From Yersinia canariae (GTDB taxonomy: Bacteria > Pseudomonadota > Gammaproteobacteria > Enterobacterales > Enterobacteriaceae): DNA of 64,000 nucleotides. A program made the translations under genes and the position numbers. Under the pieces are notes generated by a model that saw only the letters and a program-made list of their open reading frames with translations, had not been told where the DNA came from and ran no database searches. The stretch lies in the NCBI RefSeq assembly GCF_009831415.1, contig NZ_CP043727.1, positions 3,410,001-3,474,000 of the forward strand, written 5' to 3'. Shown piece by piece: positions 38,671 through 49,440 of this stretch (the stretch's first letter is position 1; each line of letters begins with the position of its first letter).

Positions 38671-40557
38671 TTACTGCGGCTGCTGTTGCTCCGCAGGCCC
38701 CATCTTAATGGTCGCCTGTTTATGCAAGTTTGCCATCAGTGCATCAAAAGTCACACCGCTAGACCCTTCTTGCATTTTCGCGGTAAAGGCCTTCATTTCA
38801 CCCTCCGGTAATTTACCCGGCGTCACAGATAACAGTTCGATCAATACAATGTTGTCTTGACGGTCCTGAGATAAGCCATATACCGGCTGATCTTTTTGCG
38901 GATGAGGTAATGCAAAGATAGTCTGCACTAACTGGTCATCATCAGGTGCCCGTGACAAGGTTTTCTTCTCACCGAAACTGATGCCCGCAGCTTTCATGGC
39001 TTCTTCGCCTTTACCTTGTTTCAGCGCGGTCAGGATCTTCTCACCATCAACACGAGCCAATTGTTCTGCTTTCTGACGTTTTACCAGTTCGGCAACTTGA
39101 TCACGAACTTGATCAAATGGCTCAATACCTTCAGGTTTGTGGCCGTCAATGCGAATCACAAAAGCACGGTCGCCATCAACAGTAATGACATCTGAGTTGC
39201 TGCCAGGCGAGCCGTTTTCGCCTACCAAGTTGCCCTCAAAGATGGCCTGCACAACAGGTTTGAAATTAATCTCTGCTGGCACAGCATCACGGGTGAACCA
39301 AGTTGTTTGCTGAGCTTTCGCGCCAGCGGCTTCTTCAGCCGAAGCCAGAGATTCGTTATCGCTGGTAGCTGCTTCGCTGACTTTTTGCTGTAACGCGTAA
39401 TAAGCATCAACCGCTTTTTCCTGCTTAACCTGTTTAGCCAGTGCTTCATGAACTTCTGACAGCGGTTTAACCTGTTCTGGCTTGATGTCATTTAAACGGA
39501 CAATCAAATAGCCAACTGACGATTTAACGACATCAGATAATTGGCCTTTCTCGGTTAGATTTGCTTGTTTCAGTTCATCCGCTGTTGTTTCTGGCTCCAA
39601 CCAACCCAATTCACCGCCATTCTTGCGGGAAATGATATCAGTCGACTTCTCTTTTGCCATCGCAGCAAAATCAGCACCTTTTTTCAGCTCTTCCAACGCG
39701 GCTTTGGCTTCAGCTTCAGTTTTAAACTGGATAACACTGTAGTTGCGCTGTTCTGGCTGGGTATAGCTGCTTTTGTGCTGATCGTAATATGCGGTGATAT
39801 CTTCTTCAGTAACGGTAATTTTGTCCTGCATCACCGCGGCGTCCATCGCAATGAAACTGATTTTCATCTGTTCCGGTGCAATGAAGCTATTTTTGTTTTG
39901 ATCGTAATATGCTTGCAGCTCTTCATCAGTCACTTTCTGCTGTGCTTGAAGTGCTTTGAGGTCCAGTGTTGCCAGACGGACTTCACGTTGCTGCAAAATC
40001 AGCTCTGACATCGCCTGTGCTTCAACAGGCAGCACAAAGCCAGTATCACCAAAGGCTTGCAGCAATTGTTGATTAATTAGCTGCTGACGCTGCAATTGAG
40101 CGAATTGGTCTGGGGTGTAACCCATTCGATTAACTAGCTCAAGATATTTGCTGTTGTCGAACTTTCCATCAGTCTGGAAATAAGGTGCCAAGCGGATAGC
40201 ATCTTTGACTTGTTCGTCACTGGCAGTCAGGCCTAATTTTTTAGCATATTGGTCAAGTAACATATTGTTGACCAACTGCCCAAGTACCTGCTGACGCAGT
40301 TGTAGCATGTAGCCTTCATTCGCGGCCAGCGCGGAGAACTGTTCACCCAATTGCTGTTGCAAACGGCCACGTTCACTCTGTACAGCCTGTTCTAACTGAG
40401 CACGACTAATCTCTTGGCCATTAACTTTGGCGGCGAAGTCGTTGGAACCACCAATCAGATAGCTGCCAACCCCAGTCAGGATAAAGGACAACATGATCAA
40501 GGCCAGAATGATTTTGAGCACGACGTTATTAGCGGCCGCGCGTAAATTGTCCATCAT
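38671..40557 (-). CDS. ppiD: Periplasmic folding chaperone PpiD
   Basis: PpiD is an inner-membrane-anchored chaperone near the SecYEG exit that helps fold exported proteins. The 628-residue protein has a short cytosolic start, one transmembrane helix (about 13-34, VLKIILALIMLSFILTGVGSYL), a SurA-like N-terminal domain and a parvulin domain (about 265-355, RNYSVIQFKTEAEAK... GGELGWLEPE). The C-terminal part is Gln/Pro-rich. Position between hupB and ybaV is conserved, separated from hupB by a strong terminator. Confidence 0.97.
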   Translation of the reverse strand: MMDNLRAAANNVVLKIILALIMLSFILTGVGSYLIGGSNDFAAKVNGQEISRAQLEQAVQSERGRLQQQLGEQFSALAANEGYMLQLRQQVLGQLVNNMLLDQYAKKLGLTASDEQVKDAIRLAPYFQTDGKFDNSKYLELVNRMGYTPDQFAQLQRQQLINQQLLQAFGDTGFVLPVEAQAMSELILQQREVRLATLDLKALQAQQKVTDEELQAYYDQNKNSFIAPEQMKISFIAMDAAVMQDKITVTEEDITAYYDQHKSSYTQPEQRNYSVIQFKTEAEAKAALEELKKGADFAAMAKEKSTDIISRKNGGELGWLEPETTADELKQANLTEKGQLSDVVKSSVGYLIVRLNDIKPEQVKPLSEVHEALAKQVKQEKAVDAYYALQQKVSEAATSDNESLASAEEAAGAKAQQTTWFTRDAVPAEINFKPVVQAIFEGNLVGENGSPGSNSDVITVDGDRAFVIRIDGHKPEGIEPFDQVRDQVAELVKRQKAEQLARVDGEKILTALKQGKGEEAMKAAGISFGEKKTLSRAPDDDQLVQTIFALPHPQKDQPVYGLSQDRQDNIVLIELLSVTPGKLPEGEMKAFTAKMQEGSSGVTFDALMANLHKQATIKMGPAEQQQPQ

Positions 40558-40653
40558 AATGTGACAATACTCCGCTGTAATATGGATAAAAACTGTTGCG
40601 CAGGTCTAAATAAACCCAGCATTCCTTGCGACAGCCCTTCATGCTGCTGCGCG

Positions 40654-40682
40654 AAAAAAAAGCGCATCATTAACGATGCGCC
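40654..40682 (-). terminator. Rho-independent terminator of hupB
   Basis: On the minus strand GCGCATC-GTTAAT-GATGCGC followed by eight T residues, just past the hupB stop. Confidence 0.93.
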
Positions 40683-40768
40683 TTGTATCTTACCTTACCA
40701 ACTCAACTGCGTCAGATTATTGTTTAACACAAACAATATTCGGCTACAGGTGAGAATTGACGCGGCAA

Positions 40769-41041
40769 TCAGTTTACAGCGTCTTTCAGGCCTTTACCGG
40801 CACGGAAACCAGGTACTTTAGCTGCTGGAATACTGATTTCTTTGCCTGTCTGAGGGTTACGGCCAGTACGTGCAGAACGCTCACGTACTGCAAAAGTACC
40901 AAAACCAACCAGAGCTACGTCATCCCCTTCTTTCAAAGATTCAGTAACAGAAGCAATAATTGCATCCAACGCGCGCCCAGCGGCCGCTTTAGAAATATCA
41001 GCACCTGCGGCAATTTTGTCGATCAGTTGTGACTTATTCAC
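40769..41041 (-). CDS. hupB: DNA-binding protein HU-beta
   Basis: HU-beta (90 residues) packages and bends DNA, with HU-alpha or alone. It shows the HU start [36 protein letters not shown] and the beta-arm signature [24 protein letters not shown], ending [11 protein letters not shown]. Located between lon and ppiD as in E. coli, with its own terminator. Confidence 0.98.
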   Translation of the reverse strand: MNKSQLIDKIAAGADISKAAAGRALDAIIASVTESLKEGDDVALVGFGTFAVRERSARTGRNPQTGKEISIPAAKVPGFRAGKGLKDAVN

Positions 41042-41189
41042 TCTTTCATCCCCTTTAGAATTCTATCGTCGCGCCGAAAATCCCTACGGACAACACGACA
41101 GCGCAGCTGTTATATCAATCCTGCCTGACCATAGCAAGTAGCCCAAAGGCGTAAACTTTTGTCAGACAGACGAACTAACTTAGCGGCAC

Positions 41190-41225
41190 AAAAAATAGCT
41201 GGCAAGTAGCATTTCACTTACCAGC
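41190..41225 (-). terminator. Rho-independent terminator of lon
   Basis: On the minus strand GCTGGTAAGT-N8-ACTTGCCAGC, one mismatch, then TATTTTTT. It lies about 35 bases after the lon stop. Confidence 0.88.
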
Positions 41226-41258
41226 ATCAGTTTTATCAATACTTCTTGCGATCCGTCA

Positions 41259-43613
41259 CTATTTTGACGCTACCGGCTGTGCCCCAAAGGCAGGATTTTG
41301 CAAAGCAATGGCTAAAACATCATCAATTCGTTTAACCGGATGAATTTCCAGATCAGCAATAACATTGTCTGGAATCTCTTCCAAATCACGTTTGTTATCA
41401 TCTGGAATCAACACAACTTTGATTCCACCACGGTGAGCGGCCAGCAATTTCTCTTTTAAACCACCGATTGGCAAAACTAAGCCACGTAAGGTGATTTCAC
41501 CCGTCATTGCAACATCTGCACGCACCGGGTTCCCCGTCAGACACGAAACCAGCGCGGTACACATTGCAATACCTGCACTTGGGCCATCTTTCGGCGTCGC
41601 CCCTTCAGGCACATGCACGTGGATATCGCGTTTTTCGTAAAAATCAGGATTAATACCTAATTTATCCGCGCGCGCGCGCACCACAGTCAATGCGGCCTGA
41701 ATGGACTCTTGCATGACTTCACCCAGCGAACCGGTGTAAGTCAGCTTACCTTTGCCCGGCACACACGCAGTCTCGATGGTCAGCAAATCGCCACCCACTT
41801 CTGTCCATGCCAGCCCCGTCACTTGGCCTACGCGGTTTTCAGTGTCAGCACGGCCATAGTCGACTTTCTGTACACCCAAGAAATCTTTCAGGTTATCGCC
41901 AGTGATTTCAATATGCTTAACCGTTTTATCCATAAGCAGATTTTTGACTGCTTTACGGCACAGTTTGGATATTTCGCGCTCCAAACTACGCACCCCAGCC
42001 TCACGGGTGTAATAACGGATAATGCTCATAATCGCACTGTCATCGATGGTCAGCTCGCCTTTCTTAATGGCGTTGCGCTCAAATTGTTTTGGCAGCAGAT
42101 GCTGCTTGGCAATATTGAGTTTCTCATCTTCGGTATAGCCGGACAGGCGAATCACTTCCATACGGTCCAGCAATGGTGCCGGAATATTCATGGAGTTAGA
42201 GGTCGCAACAAACATCACATCAGATAGATCATAATCGACTTCCAGATAGTGATCGTTAAATGCCACGTTTTGTTCTGGATCTAATACCTCCAGCAATGCA
42301 GACGCAGGATCACCACGCATATCGGACGCCATTTTATCAATCTCATCCAACAGGAAGAGTGGGTTTTTCACCCCAACTTTCGCCATTTTCTGGATCAATT
42401 TACCCGGCATAGAACCGATATAAGTGCGACGGTGACCACGGATTTCTGCTTCATCACGCACACCACCTAGTGCCATACGCACATATTGGCGACCTGTCGC
42501 ACGAGCAATAGATTGCCCCAGAGAGGTTTTACCGACCCCTGGAGGCCCCACCAGACACAGAATTGGCCCTTTAATCTTGCTGACCCGGCTCTGTACTGCG
42601 AGGTATTCCAGAATACGATCTTTAACGCGTTCTAAGCCGTAATGGTCGGTATCCAGAACTTCCTGCGCTTTTACCAGATCTTTTTTAACTTTACTGCGGC
42701 TGTTCCACGGTACCTGCAACATCCAATCAATGTAACCACGCACAACGGTGGCTTCCGCCGACATCGGCGACATCATTTTCAATTTTTGCAGTTCAGCTTC
42801 AGTTTTTTCGCGCGCATCTTTCGGCATCTTAGCCGCTTCGATTTTGCGTTTTAGCGCTTCGTGCTCATCTGGCGCATCGTCCATCTCGCCTAGCTCTTTC
42901 TGAATGGCTTTCATTTGCTCATTCAAATAGTACTCGCGCTGGCTCTTTTCCATCTGTTTTTTGACGCGATTGCGAATCCGTTTTTCGACCTGTAACAGAT
43001 CAATTTCAGATTCCATCATCGCCATCAGATATTCCAGACGTTCGGTAACATCGAACATTTCCAGAACAGCTTGTTTATCATTTAACTTCAATGGCATATG
43101 TGCCGCGATAGTGTCTGCCAGACGTGCCGCATCATCAATACTGTGCAGCGAGGCCAAGACTTCCGGCGGGATCTTTTTGTTCAGTTTGATATAACCTTCA
43201 AACTGATTAATCGCTGTGCGTACCAGCACTTCTTGCTCACGATCGTCCATCACTGGCGATTCAAGATATTCCGCCTGTGCAGCAAAATGCTCGCCGCTGT
43301 CGGAAAGCGTGGTGATACGCGCACGCTGTAGCCCTTCAACCAGCACTTTTACCGTGCCATCAGGCAATTTCAGCATTTGCAGAATCGAGGCTACGGTGCC
43401 GACTGAAAACAGATCGTTAATACCGGGCTCATCCGTCGAGGCTTCTTTCTGCGCAACCAGCATGATTTTTTTATCATGGTCCATTGCAGCTTCCAGGCAC
43501 CGAATCGACTTTTCCCGGCCAACAAACAGTGGGATCACCATATGCGGATAAACCACCACATCGCGCAGAGGCAATACGGGGATTTCTATGCGTTCGGAAC
43601 GCTCAGGGTTCAT
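41259..43613 (-). CDS. lon: ATP-dependent endopeptidase Lon
   Basis: Lon degrades misfolded and regulatory proteins, including YmoA in Yersinia. From the ATG at 43613 the protein is 784 residues, as in E. coli ([18 protein letters not shown]). The in-frame ATG at 43667 would add 18 non-family residues. It has the N-terminal substrate domain (to about 310), an AAA+ module (Walker [10 protein letters not shown], Walker [11 protein letters not shown]) and the protease domain with catalytic Ser in [10 protein letters not shown] and Lys in [11 protein letters not shown] sigma-32-type promoter lies about 90 bases upstream. Confidence 0.98.
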   Translation of the reverse strand: MNPERSERIEIPVLPLRDVVVYPHMVIPLFVGREKSIRCLEAAMDHDKKIMLVAQKEASTDEPGINDLFSVGTVASILQMLKLPDGTVKVLVEGLQRARITTLSDSGEHFAAQAEYLESPVMDDREQEVLVRTAINQFEGYIKLNKKIPPEVLASLHSIDDAARLADTIAAHMPLKLNDKQAVLEMFDVTERLEYLMAMMESEIDLLQVEKRIRNRVKKQMEKSQREYYLNEQMKAIQKELGEMDDAPDEHEALKRKIEAAKMPKDAREKTEAELQKLKMMSPMSAEATVVRGYIDWMLQVPWNSRSKVKKDLVKAQEVLDTDHYGLERVKDRILEYLAVQSRVSKIKGPILCLVGPPGVGKTSLGQSIARATGRQYVRMALGGVRDEAEIRGHRRTYIGSMPGKLIQKMAKVGVKNPLFLLDEIDKMASDMRGDPASALLEVLDPEQNVAFNDHYLEVDYDLSDVMFVATSNSMNIPAPLLDRMEVIRLSGYTEDEKLNIAKQHLLPKQFERNAIKKGELTIDDSAIMSIIRYYTREAGVRSLEREISKLCRKAVKNLLMDKTVKHIEITGDNLKDFLGVQKVDYGRADTENRVGQVTGLAWTEVGGDLLTIETACVPGKGKLTYTGSLGEVMQESIQAALTVVRARADKLGINPDFYEKRDIHVHVPEGATPKDGPSAGIAMCTALVSCLTGNPVRADVAMTGEITLRGLVLPIGGLKEKLLAAHRGGIKVVLIPDDNKRDLEEIPDNVIADLEIHPVKRIDDVLAIALQNPAFGAQPVASK

Positions 43614-43702
43614 AGAGCTCTCTCTTAGTTTAGCTTCCACCAGATTACTGGGAATCTCGTGAAACACGAGTCATCACGAGTTTCACTAAATAGGTAATTG
43701 AG

Positions 43703-43732
43703 TATATGGGGACGAATGTCTTACATTCAACG
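43703..43732 (-). promoter_or_regulatory. Heat-shock (sigma-32) promoter of lon
   Basis: On the minus strand CGTTGAA (-35) and CCCCATATA (-10), 14 bases apart, match the sigma-32 consensus and the known E. coli lon promoter almost exactly. Confidence 0.88.
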
Positions 43733-43745
43733 ATTACAATGCGAG

Positions 43746-43776
43746 GAAAAAGAAATGGGGGATAAAATCCCCCATT
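43746..43776 (-). terminator. Rho-independent terminator of clpX
   Basis: On the minus strand ATGGGGGAT-TTT-ATCCCCCAT followed by TTCTTTTTCC, about 30 bases after the clpX stop and just upstream of the lon promoter. Confidence 0.92.
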
Positions 43777-43807
43777 GTCATACTAACCATCTGGATTATT
43801 TGGCTAA

Positions 43808-45079
43808 TTATTCACCAGAAGCTTGCGCTTCAGGTTGACCATAAATCAGCATTGGTGCAGATTGACCAGCAATAACTGACTCATCCACTACCACTTTTTC
43901 CACACTGTCCATTGATGGTAAATCATACATAGTATCCAGCAGAGCGCCTTCTACGATAGACCGCAGACCACGAGCACCTGTTTTACGTGCCATTGCTTTC
44001 TTAGCAATAGCCGTCAACGCCTCATCACGGAACTCAAGTTCTACACCTTCAAGATTGAATAATGCCTGATATTGTTTAGTCAGCGCATTTTTCGGTTCTT
44101 TCAGAATTTGAATCAGTGCGTCTTCGCTCAGTTCACTCAGAGTCGCAACCACCGGCAGACGGCCAATAAATTCAGGGATTAAACCGAATTTAATCAAGTC
44201 TTCTGGTTCAGCCTGGCTCAATAACTCGCCTTCTGTTGCCTTTTCTGACTTACCTTTTACCGTCGCGCCGAAACCAATACCGCTACCGGTATTAATGCGC
44301 TGCCCGATAACTTTATCCAGGCCCGCAAAAGCACCACCACAGATAAACAGAATCTTAGAGGTATCAACCTGTAAAAACTCTTGCTGTGGATGCTTGCGGC
44401 CACCTTGTGGTGGTACAGCAGCAATAGTCCCTTCGATCAGTTTCAACAGAGCCTGTTGCACACCTTCACCCGAAACATCGCGAGTGATCGATGGGTTATC
44501 AGACTTGCGTGAAATCTTATCAATTTCATCAATATAGACGATGCCGCGTTGCGCTTTCTGAACGTCGTAATCACATTTCTGTAGCAGCTTCTGAATGATG
44601 TTTTCAACATCTTCACCCACATAACCGGCTTCGGTCAGTGTGGTCGCATCTGCCATGGTAAATGGCACATCCAGGAAGCGAGCCAATGTTTCCGCTAATA
44701 GCGTTTTACCACTACCAGTCGGACCAATCAGCAGAATATTACTTTTACCCAACTCGATACCATTGCTCGTATCGCCATTACGTAAGCGTTTGTAATGGTT
44801 ATATACCGCAACAGCCAGCACCTTTTTCGCCGGTTCCTGTCCGATGACATAATCATCAAGATGGCGACGAATTTCGTGCGGCGTTGGCAGCGAACTACGC
44901 TCCCGGTGCGGCGCAACTTCTTTGATCTCTTCGCGAATAATGTCGTTACACAAATCGACACATTCATCGCAGATATACACTGACGGCCCGGCAATTAGCT
45001 TACGCACTTCATGCTGGCTTTTGCCGCAGAAAGAGCAATACAGCAGCTTTCCAGAACCGTCTTTGCGCTTATCTGTCAT
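43808..45079 (-). CDS. clpX: ClpXP unfoldase subunit ClpX
   Basis: ClpX (423 residues) unfolds tagged proteins and feeds them to ClpP. It has an N-terminal zinc-binding domain (C15, C18, C37, C40), Walker A GPTGSGKT (residues 119-126), Walker [11 protein letters not shown] and the ClpP-docking IGF loop ([12 protein letters not shown]). A 203-base gap separates it from clpP upstream, long enough for its own promoter. The terminator follows. Confidence 0.98.
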   Translation of the reverse strand: MTDKRKDGSGKLLYCSFCGKSQHEVRKLIAGPSVYICDECVDLCNDIIREEIKEVAPHRERSSLPTPHEIRRHLDDYVIGQEPAKKVLAVAVYNHYKRLRNGDTSNGIELGKSNILLIGPTGSGKTLLAETLARFLDVPFTMADATTLTEAGYVGEDVENIIQKLLQKCDYDVQKAQRGIVYIDEIDKISRKSDNPSITRDVSGEGVQQALLKLIEGTIAAVPPQGGRKHPQQEFLQVDTSKILFICGGAFAGLDKVIGQRINTGSGIGFGATVKGKSEKATEGELLSQAEPEDLIKFGLIPEFIGRLPVVATLSELSEDALIQILKEPKNALTKQYQALFNLEGVELEFRDEALTAIAKKAMARKTGARGLRSIVEGALLDTMYDLPSMDSVEKVVVDESVIAGQSAPMLIYGQPEAQASGE

Positions 45080-45282
45080 CAGTAAACCTCTTTTTCAGTA
45101 TCTGCCACACCTGAAACTGTGTGGCAGGGAGACTATTCTCGCTATTTCTGTACGCCACGTTAGCTTTTAACGGACAGCCGATATAATGGGTAGTGTACAA
45201 ACAATACGCAATTGGCTTTTTCAGCACGACGATTTGTTCTATTTACATTCACTATAGTATATCGGCTCACAGAAATAAGTCG

Positions 45283-45906
45283 TTAGTCACGACGGGTGAA
45301 CACAGAATCAACTAAACCGTATTCTACAGCCTGTTCGGCAGACAGGAAACGGTCACGCTCAGTGTCTCTCTCTATTTCTTCAAGAGATTTTCCCGTGTGA
45401 TGTGCCATCAGTTCATTCATACGCGATTTCACTTTTAAAATCTCTTTCGCATGAATTTCAATATCTGTAGCCTGCCCCTGGAAACCGCCCAACGGTTGAT
45501 GGATCATTACCCGTGAATTCGGCAAGCAGAAACGTTTACCCTTGGCCCCGGCAGTTAACAAGAATGCACCCATTGAACATGCCTGGCCCATACAAATAGT
45601 GCTGACATCCGGCTTAATAAATTGCATGGTGTCATAAATTGACATCCCAGCAGTAATCACCCCACCTGGTGAGTTGATGTACAGGAAGATATCTTTTTCT
45701 GGATTCTCGGCTTCCAGGAACAGCATTTGCGCTGTGATCAGGTTGGCCATGTGGTCTTCGACCTGGCCGGTCAGAAAAATAATACGCTCTTTAAGCAGAC
45801 GGGAGAAAATATCGTAAGAACGCTCCCCACGTGAAGTCTGCTCAACCACCATTGGCACCAGAGCCATGTTAGGTGCAAATTGATCTCGTTCGCCACTGTA
45901 TGACAT
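45283..45906 (-). CDS. clpP: ATP-dependent Clp protease proteolytic subunit
   Basis: ClpP (207 residues) forms the tetradecameric serine protease chamber for ClpX and ClpA. The catalytic triad is visible: S111 ([11 protein letters not shown]), H136 (VMIHQPLGG) and D185 (TERDRFLS), numbered from the unprocessed start. A 14-residue propeptide is removed in the family. A sigma-32-like promoter lies about 170-195 bases upstream. Confidence 0.98.
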   Translation of the reverse strand: MSYSGERDQFAPNMALVPMVVEQTSRGERSYDIFSRLLKERIIFLTGQVEDHMANLITAQMLFLEAENPEKDIFLYINSPGGVITAGMSIYDTMQFIKPDVSTICMGQACSMGAFLLTAGAKGKRFCLPNSRVMIHQPLGGFQGQATDIEIHAKEILKVKSRMNELMAHHTGKSLEEIERDTERDRFLSAEQAVEYGLVDSVFTRRD

Positions 45907-46074
45907 TACCGTCTCCTAATAGAATTTACTTTGGCGCCATTCATAACCGATTCTACTTGAGATAAGGAATGATGACTATGTTCATGCGTGCAAACAGTCC
46001 GGTTATCCGGACTCATTCGACGGTGGTAATCAGCCAGTGTTTCATCAACATCTTATATGAACGTCTGTTAGATT

Positions 46075-46102
46075 AATTGGGGGATTAATATTCATTTTCA
46101 AG
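46075..46102 (-). promoter_or_regulatory. Candidate sigma-32 promoter of clpP
   Basis: On the minus strand CTTGAAAA (-35) and CCCCCAATT (-10), 11 bases apart, resemble the heat-shock consensus. The 470-base gap 45907-46376 otherwise holds only the tig terminator and no gene. Confidence 0.6.
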
Positions 46103-46290
46103 CCCCAATGACATTTTTTTTAGCCTAACAATTCTGTTTCTAACCTGAAAACCGCCCACTATCTCTGCCGTAATCCCGACGCCCTATTGATTATTTATCT
46201 GTTAAGTACTTTATTTCACTTTTCAAATATAGCGCAGATTGCAGCGAAACATGCCAGATTAATCATACTATTGAGGGATTATTGTTACTA

Positions 46291-46325
46291 AAAGAAAAAG
46301 CCCGCAGCCAAAGGCGACGGGCTTA
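46291..46325 (-). terminator. Rho-independent terminator of tig
   Basis: On the minus strand TAAGCCCGTCGCC-TTT-GGCTGCGGGCTTTTT, a stem with one mismatch and a U-rich tail, about 50 bases after the tig stop. Confidence 0.9.
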
Positions 46326-46376
46326 ATCAATTAAAACACCGGATAGATTACATCCAGTTTAGTGCGCTAAAAAACA

Positions 46377-47681
46377 TTACGCAGTGGTGGTCTGATTCAT
46401 CAGCTCACTGAAGGTAGTTGGTTTTTCAGTTACTTTGGCTTTAGCCAGTAAAGTTTCTACCGCTTGTTCTTCCAGAGCAACATTACGCATATTGTTCATC
46501 AGCTCTTTGTTCTTGCTGTAGAACTCAACAACTTCTTGTGGATCTTCGTAAGCAGAAGCCATTTCTTCAATCAGTGCTTTAACACGATCTTCATCAGCTT
46601 TCAGCTCGTGCTGGCTGATAACTTCGCCCAGCAACAGACCGACAACAACACGACGTTTAGCTTGCTCTTCGAACAATTCACGTGGCAATTCAGCAGCTTG
46701 CTTCTCGTTACCACCGAAACGCTGTGCAGCCTGACGGCGCAGAACGTCGATTTCACCTTCAACCAGTGCCGCAGGAACGTCGATTTCGTTCGCGCTAACC
46801 AGACCGTCGATTGCCTGAGTTTTAACACGGTTACGTACCGCGCCTTTCAGCTCGCGTTCCATGTTTTTACGCACTTCAGCACGCAGACCGGCAACTGAAC
46901 CATCAGCAACGCCGAAACGTTTGATGAATTCTTCAGTCAGTTCTGGCAGCTCACGCACTTCAACTTTCTTCAACACGATGTCGAATTTAGCTGATTTACC
47001 TTTCAGGTTTTCTGCGTGGTAATCTTCTGGGAAGTTTACGTCGATGGTGAATTCTTCACCGGCTTTGTGGCCGATTACACCTTCTTCGAAACCTGGGATC
47101 ATACGACCCTGGCCCATTGCCAGCACGAAATCAGTCGCTTTACCGCCTTCAAACACTTCACCGTCGATAGATCCGGTGAAATCCAGAGTTGCGCGATCTT
47201 CAGCAGTTGCGGCAGCGTCAGTTTCTTTCCAGGTAGCTTGTTGCTTACGCAGAGTTTCCAGCATGGTATCAACGTCAGCGTCGTTTACTTCAACAACTGG
47301 CTTTTCTACTTCAATGCTTTCCAGATCTTTTAGCTCAACTTCCGGATACACTTCAAACTCAACGGAATAAGTAAAATCTTCACCCTCTTTGTACTGGCCC
47401 GGCACATAGTTAGGTGCGCCAGCTGGGTTGATTTTTTCTTTAATGATTGCGTCAACGAAATTACGTTGCATCAGATCACCCAGTACGTCCTGGCGAACAG
47501 ATGCGCCGTAGCGCTGTTCAACGATATTCATTGGCACGTGGCCTTTACGGAAACCGTCGATACGAACATTTTTAGCAGCTTTAACTAATTCGCTTTTTAC
47601 GGCTTTCTCAATGCTGTCAGCAGCAACAGTAATTGTTACACGGCGGCCAAGGCCTTGGGTGGTTTCAACAGAAACTTGCAT
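46377..47681 (-). CDS. tig: Trigger factor
   Basis: Trigger factor (434 residues) is the ribosome-bound chaperone at the polypeptide exit. The N-terminal ribosome-docking motif is GFRKGHVP (about residues 43-50). An FKBP-type prolyl isomerase domain follows (about 150-245, [38 protein letters not shown]), then the helical C-terminal arms. Position upstream of clpP is conserved. Confidence 0.98.
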   Translation of the reverse strand: MQVSVETTQGLGRRVTITVAADSIEKAVKSELVKAAKNVRIDGFRKGHVPMNIVEQRYGASVRQDVLGDLMQRNFVDAIIKEKINPAGAPNYVPGQYKEGEDFTYSVEFEVYPEVELKDLESIEVEKPVVEVNDADVDTMLETLRKQQATWKETDAAATAEDRATLDFTGSIDGEVFEGGKATDFVLAMGQGRMIPGFEEGVIGHKAGEEFTIDVNFPEDYHAENLKGKSAKFDIVLKKVEVRELPELTEEFIKRFGVADGSVAGLRAEVRKNMERELKGAVRNRVKTQAIDGLVSANEIDVPAALVEGEIDVLRRQAAQRFGGNEKQAAELPRELFEEQAKRRVVVGLLLGEVISQHELKADEDRVKALIEEMASAYEDPQEVVEFYSKNKELMNNMRNVALEEQAVETLLAKAKVTEKPTTFSELMNQTTTA

Positions 47682-48110
47682 CTTGTTACCTCAAAAAAAT
47701 CACAGTGCTCGGTCAACTCCAGAAGCTGCAAACGAAGCAGCACCACTTCCCTTTCAGGAATGATGCAAACTCTGAAAACATCCTCTAAGAACCGGGACGG
47801 CCGCATTATACAGAACCGAGTATCCCAGATGTCAGAAGCGTCCCGAAACCATTCCGGAAAAATAAGACGCGACATTATAGCGGCGCACAAGGTATGAGTC
47901 GAGGAAAGCAAGCGAATGTTGTCGCGGTAAAATTCACGCGTTAATCGTTCCCTCGGCTAAAACTCCTGTGGCGCACTAATGAAATGGAGATGTCGCCTAT
48001 ACAGAAACACAAGCGGCTCTAGGGCCGCCTGCAAAATTCTCATCTACTAATACCCTAAATCAGGCCGGAATGACTACTGTTATCCAGCCTGATTTAATTA
48101 ATCTTAGCGC
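47682..48110. other. Non-coding region between bolA and tig
   Basis: About 430 bases, no credible gene. It should hold the tig promoter. Near its right end an inverted repeat (AAATCAGGC at 48057-48065 with GCCTGATTT at 48087-48095) lies just past the bolA stop and is probably its terminator. A second short stem GCGGC/GCCGC is at about 48013-48028. Confidence 0.6.
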
Positions 48111-48434
48111 TTAAGCCAATGTTCCTGCTCCACGGCAAGACGGTGAAGCCGGTACGGTATCTTGTAACCCAGCCCACTCTTTTAGGGTGTAAGTGTGCAA
48201 GGCCAGCGCATGAACCGTGCTCGCCAGCTCTTCAGCCAACGCACTATAAATCGCGCGATGGCGATTGAGAAAGCGTTGATCTTGAAATTTATTGCTAACG
48301 ATCACAATTTTAAAATGACTTTCCGAACCCGCAGGAACATTGTGGCGGTAACTTTCATTAATTACCTCCAGATGATCCGGTTCGAATGCCATTTTTAGTT
48401 TTTCTTCAATTTGTTCCCGAATCAAAATCATCAT
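48111..48434 (-). CDS. bolA: BolA family transcriptional/iron-handling regulator
   Basis: BolA (107 residues) affects cell shape in stationary phase and partners monothiol glutaredoxin on Fe-S clusters. It has the family motif [24 protein letters not shown]...[16 protein letters not shown], then [14 protein letters not shown]. The C-terminus SPSCRGAG is as in E. coli. The first of two adjacent ATG codons (48434) has AGGAG four bases upstream, which is short, so the second (48431) may be used. The 347-base gap to yajG carries promoters for both divergent genes but no clear gene. Confidence 0.95.
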   Translation of the reverse strand: MMILIREQIEEKLKMAFEPDHLEVINESYRHNVPAGSESHFKIVIVSNKFQDQRFLNRHRAIYSALAEELASTVHALALHTYTLKEWAGLQDTVPASPSCRGAGTLA

Positions 48435-48781
48435 GTTCTCCTCACTACTGAAGCAGAAAACTGCCCACTCTCTCTTGCAATATTAGTTGATTTCCGCTGT
48501 TTTATAACATTTTGGATACAAAATATCCTGAATATCTCACCGCGACCAGTTCAAATGAAGAAGCTGATTCTCTGATTAACCAAAAGGTGATTTGTAAGAA
48601 CTTTAAAGTAAATGAAGGGTTACTCGGGGGAAAAACGTATTTTTTGGTGAATTTCTCTCCATCGGGATCTTCCACCGGCCACTCGCAGTGCTATGATGTC
48701 GCAACTGCAAACTCGCAAAATAACATGGCTGCTATCCCGCTCTGATTATTAAAGAATTCCATAACTATTGAGAAAGTGAAC

Positions 48782-49360
48782 ATGCTAAAGAAAATTCTTT
48801 TCCCGCTGTTGGCTGTTTTTATACTGGCGGGCTGTGCTGCCAGTAACAACACATTGAATGTGACTCCGAAAGTCGTCTTGCCACCTCAAGATCCAACGCT
48901 TATGGGGATTACTATCAGCATTAATGGCGCTGATCAGCGCCAGGATGCCGCACTGGCGAAAGTAAATCGTGATGGTCAACTGGTGGTGTTAACTCCATCT
49001 CGAGATCTGCGTTTCTTGCTACAAGAAGTGCTCGAAAAACAAATGACTGCCCGCGGTTATATGATTGGAACCAATGCACCAGTTGACTTACAAATTGTGG
49101 TAAATCAACTATTTGCTGATGTACAGGAAGGTAACCTTCGCTACAACATCACGACTAAAGCAGACATTTCTATTACTGCCACCGCGAAAAATGGTAACAA
49201 GCAGGTTAAAAACTACCGTGCCAGCTATAACGTTCAAGGTGCATTTACTGCGACCAATGAAAAAATCACTGATGCTGTTAACACCGTGTTGAGCGATGTT
49301 ATTGCAGATATGGCGCAAGACACCAGTGTCAGCAGCTTTATCAAGCAGAATGCCCGTTAA
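48782..49360 (+). CDS. yajG: YajG family lipoprotein
   Basis: A 192-residue lipoprotein with lipobox LAGC (lipidated C18) and close likeness to E. coli YajG (QDPTLMGITISINGADQRQDAALAKV, SRDLRFLLQEVLEKQMTARGYM). Function unknown. The ATG at 48782 fits the family; a GTG two codons upstream is also in frame. It precedes ampG by 80 bases on the same strand, probably an operon, as in E. coli. Confidence 0.94.
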   Translation: MLKKILFPLLAVFILAGCAASNNTLNVTPKVVLPPQDPTLMGITISINGADQRQDAALAKVNRDGQLVVLTPSRDLRFLLQEVLEKQMTARGYMIGTNAPVDLQIVVNQLFADVQEGNLRYNITTKADISITATAKNGNKQVKNYRASYNVQGAFTATNEKITDAVNTVLSDVIADMAQDTSVSSFIKQNAR

Positions 49361-49440
49361 TCTGTTGTTTGCTTAACATCTTTATTACTGCTTAACAGAA
49401 TGCTCTGCCCCACTCATGGGGCGGGGCATGTAGGTCTCAC

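Noticed and set aside
44295..44537. Plus-strand frame inside clpX
   Set aside because: Antisense shadow of the conserved ATPase; the composition follows the clpX codons.
48512..48745. 77-codon frame between bolA and yajG
   Set aside because: Starts with TTG, has no ribosome site, matches no family I know and covers the promoter region of two divergent genes.
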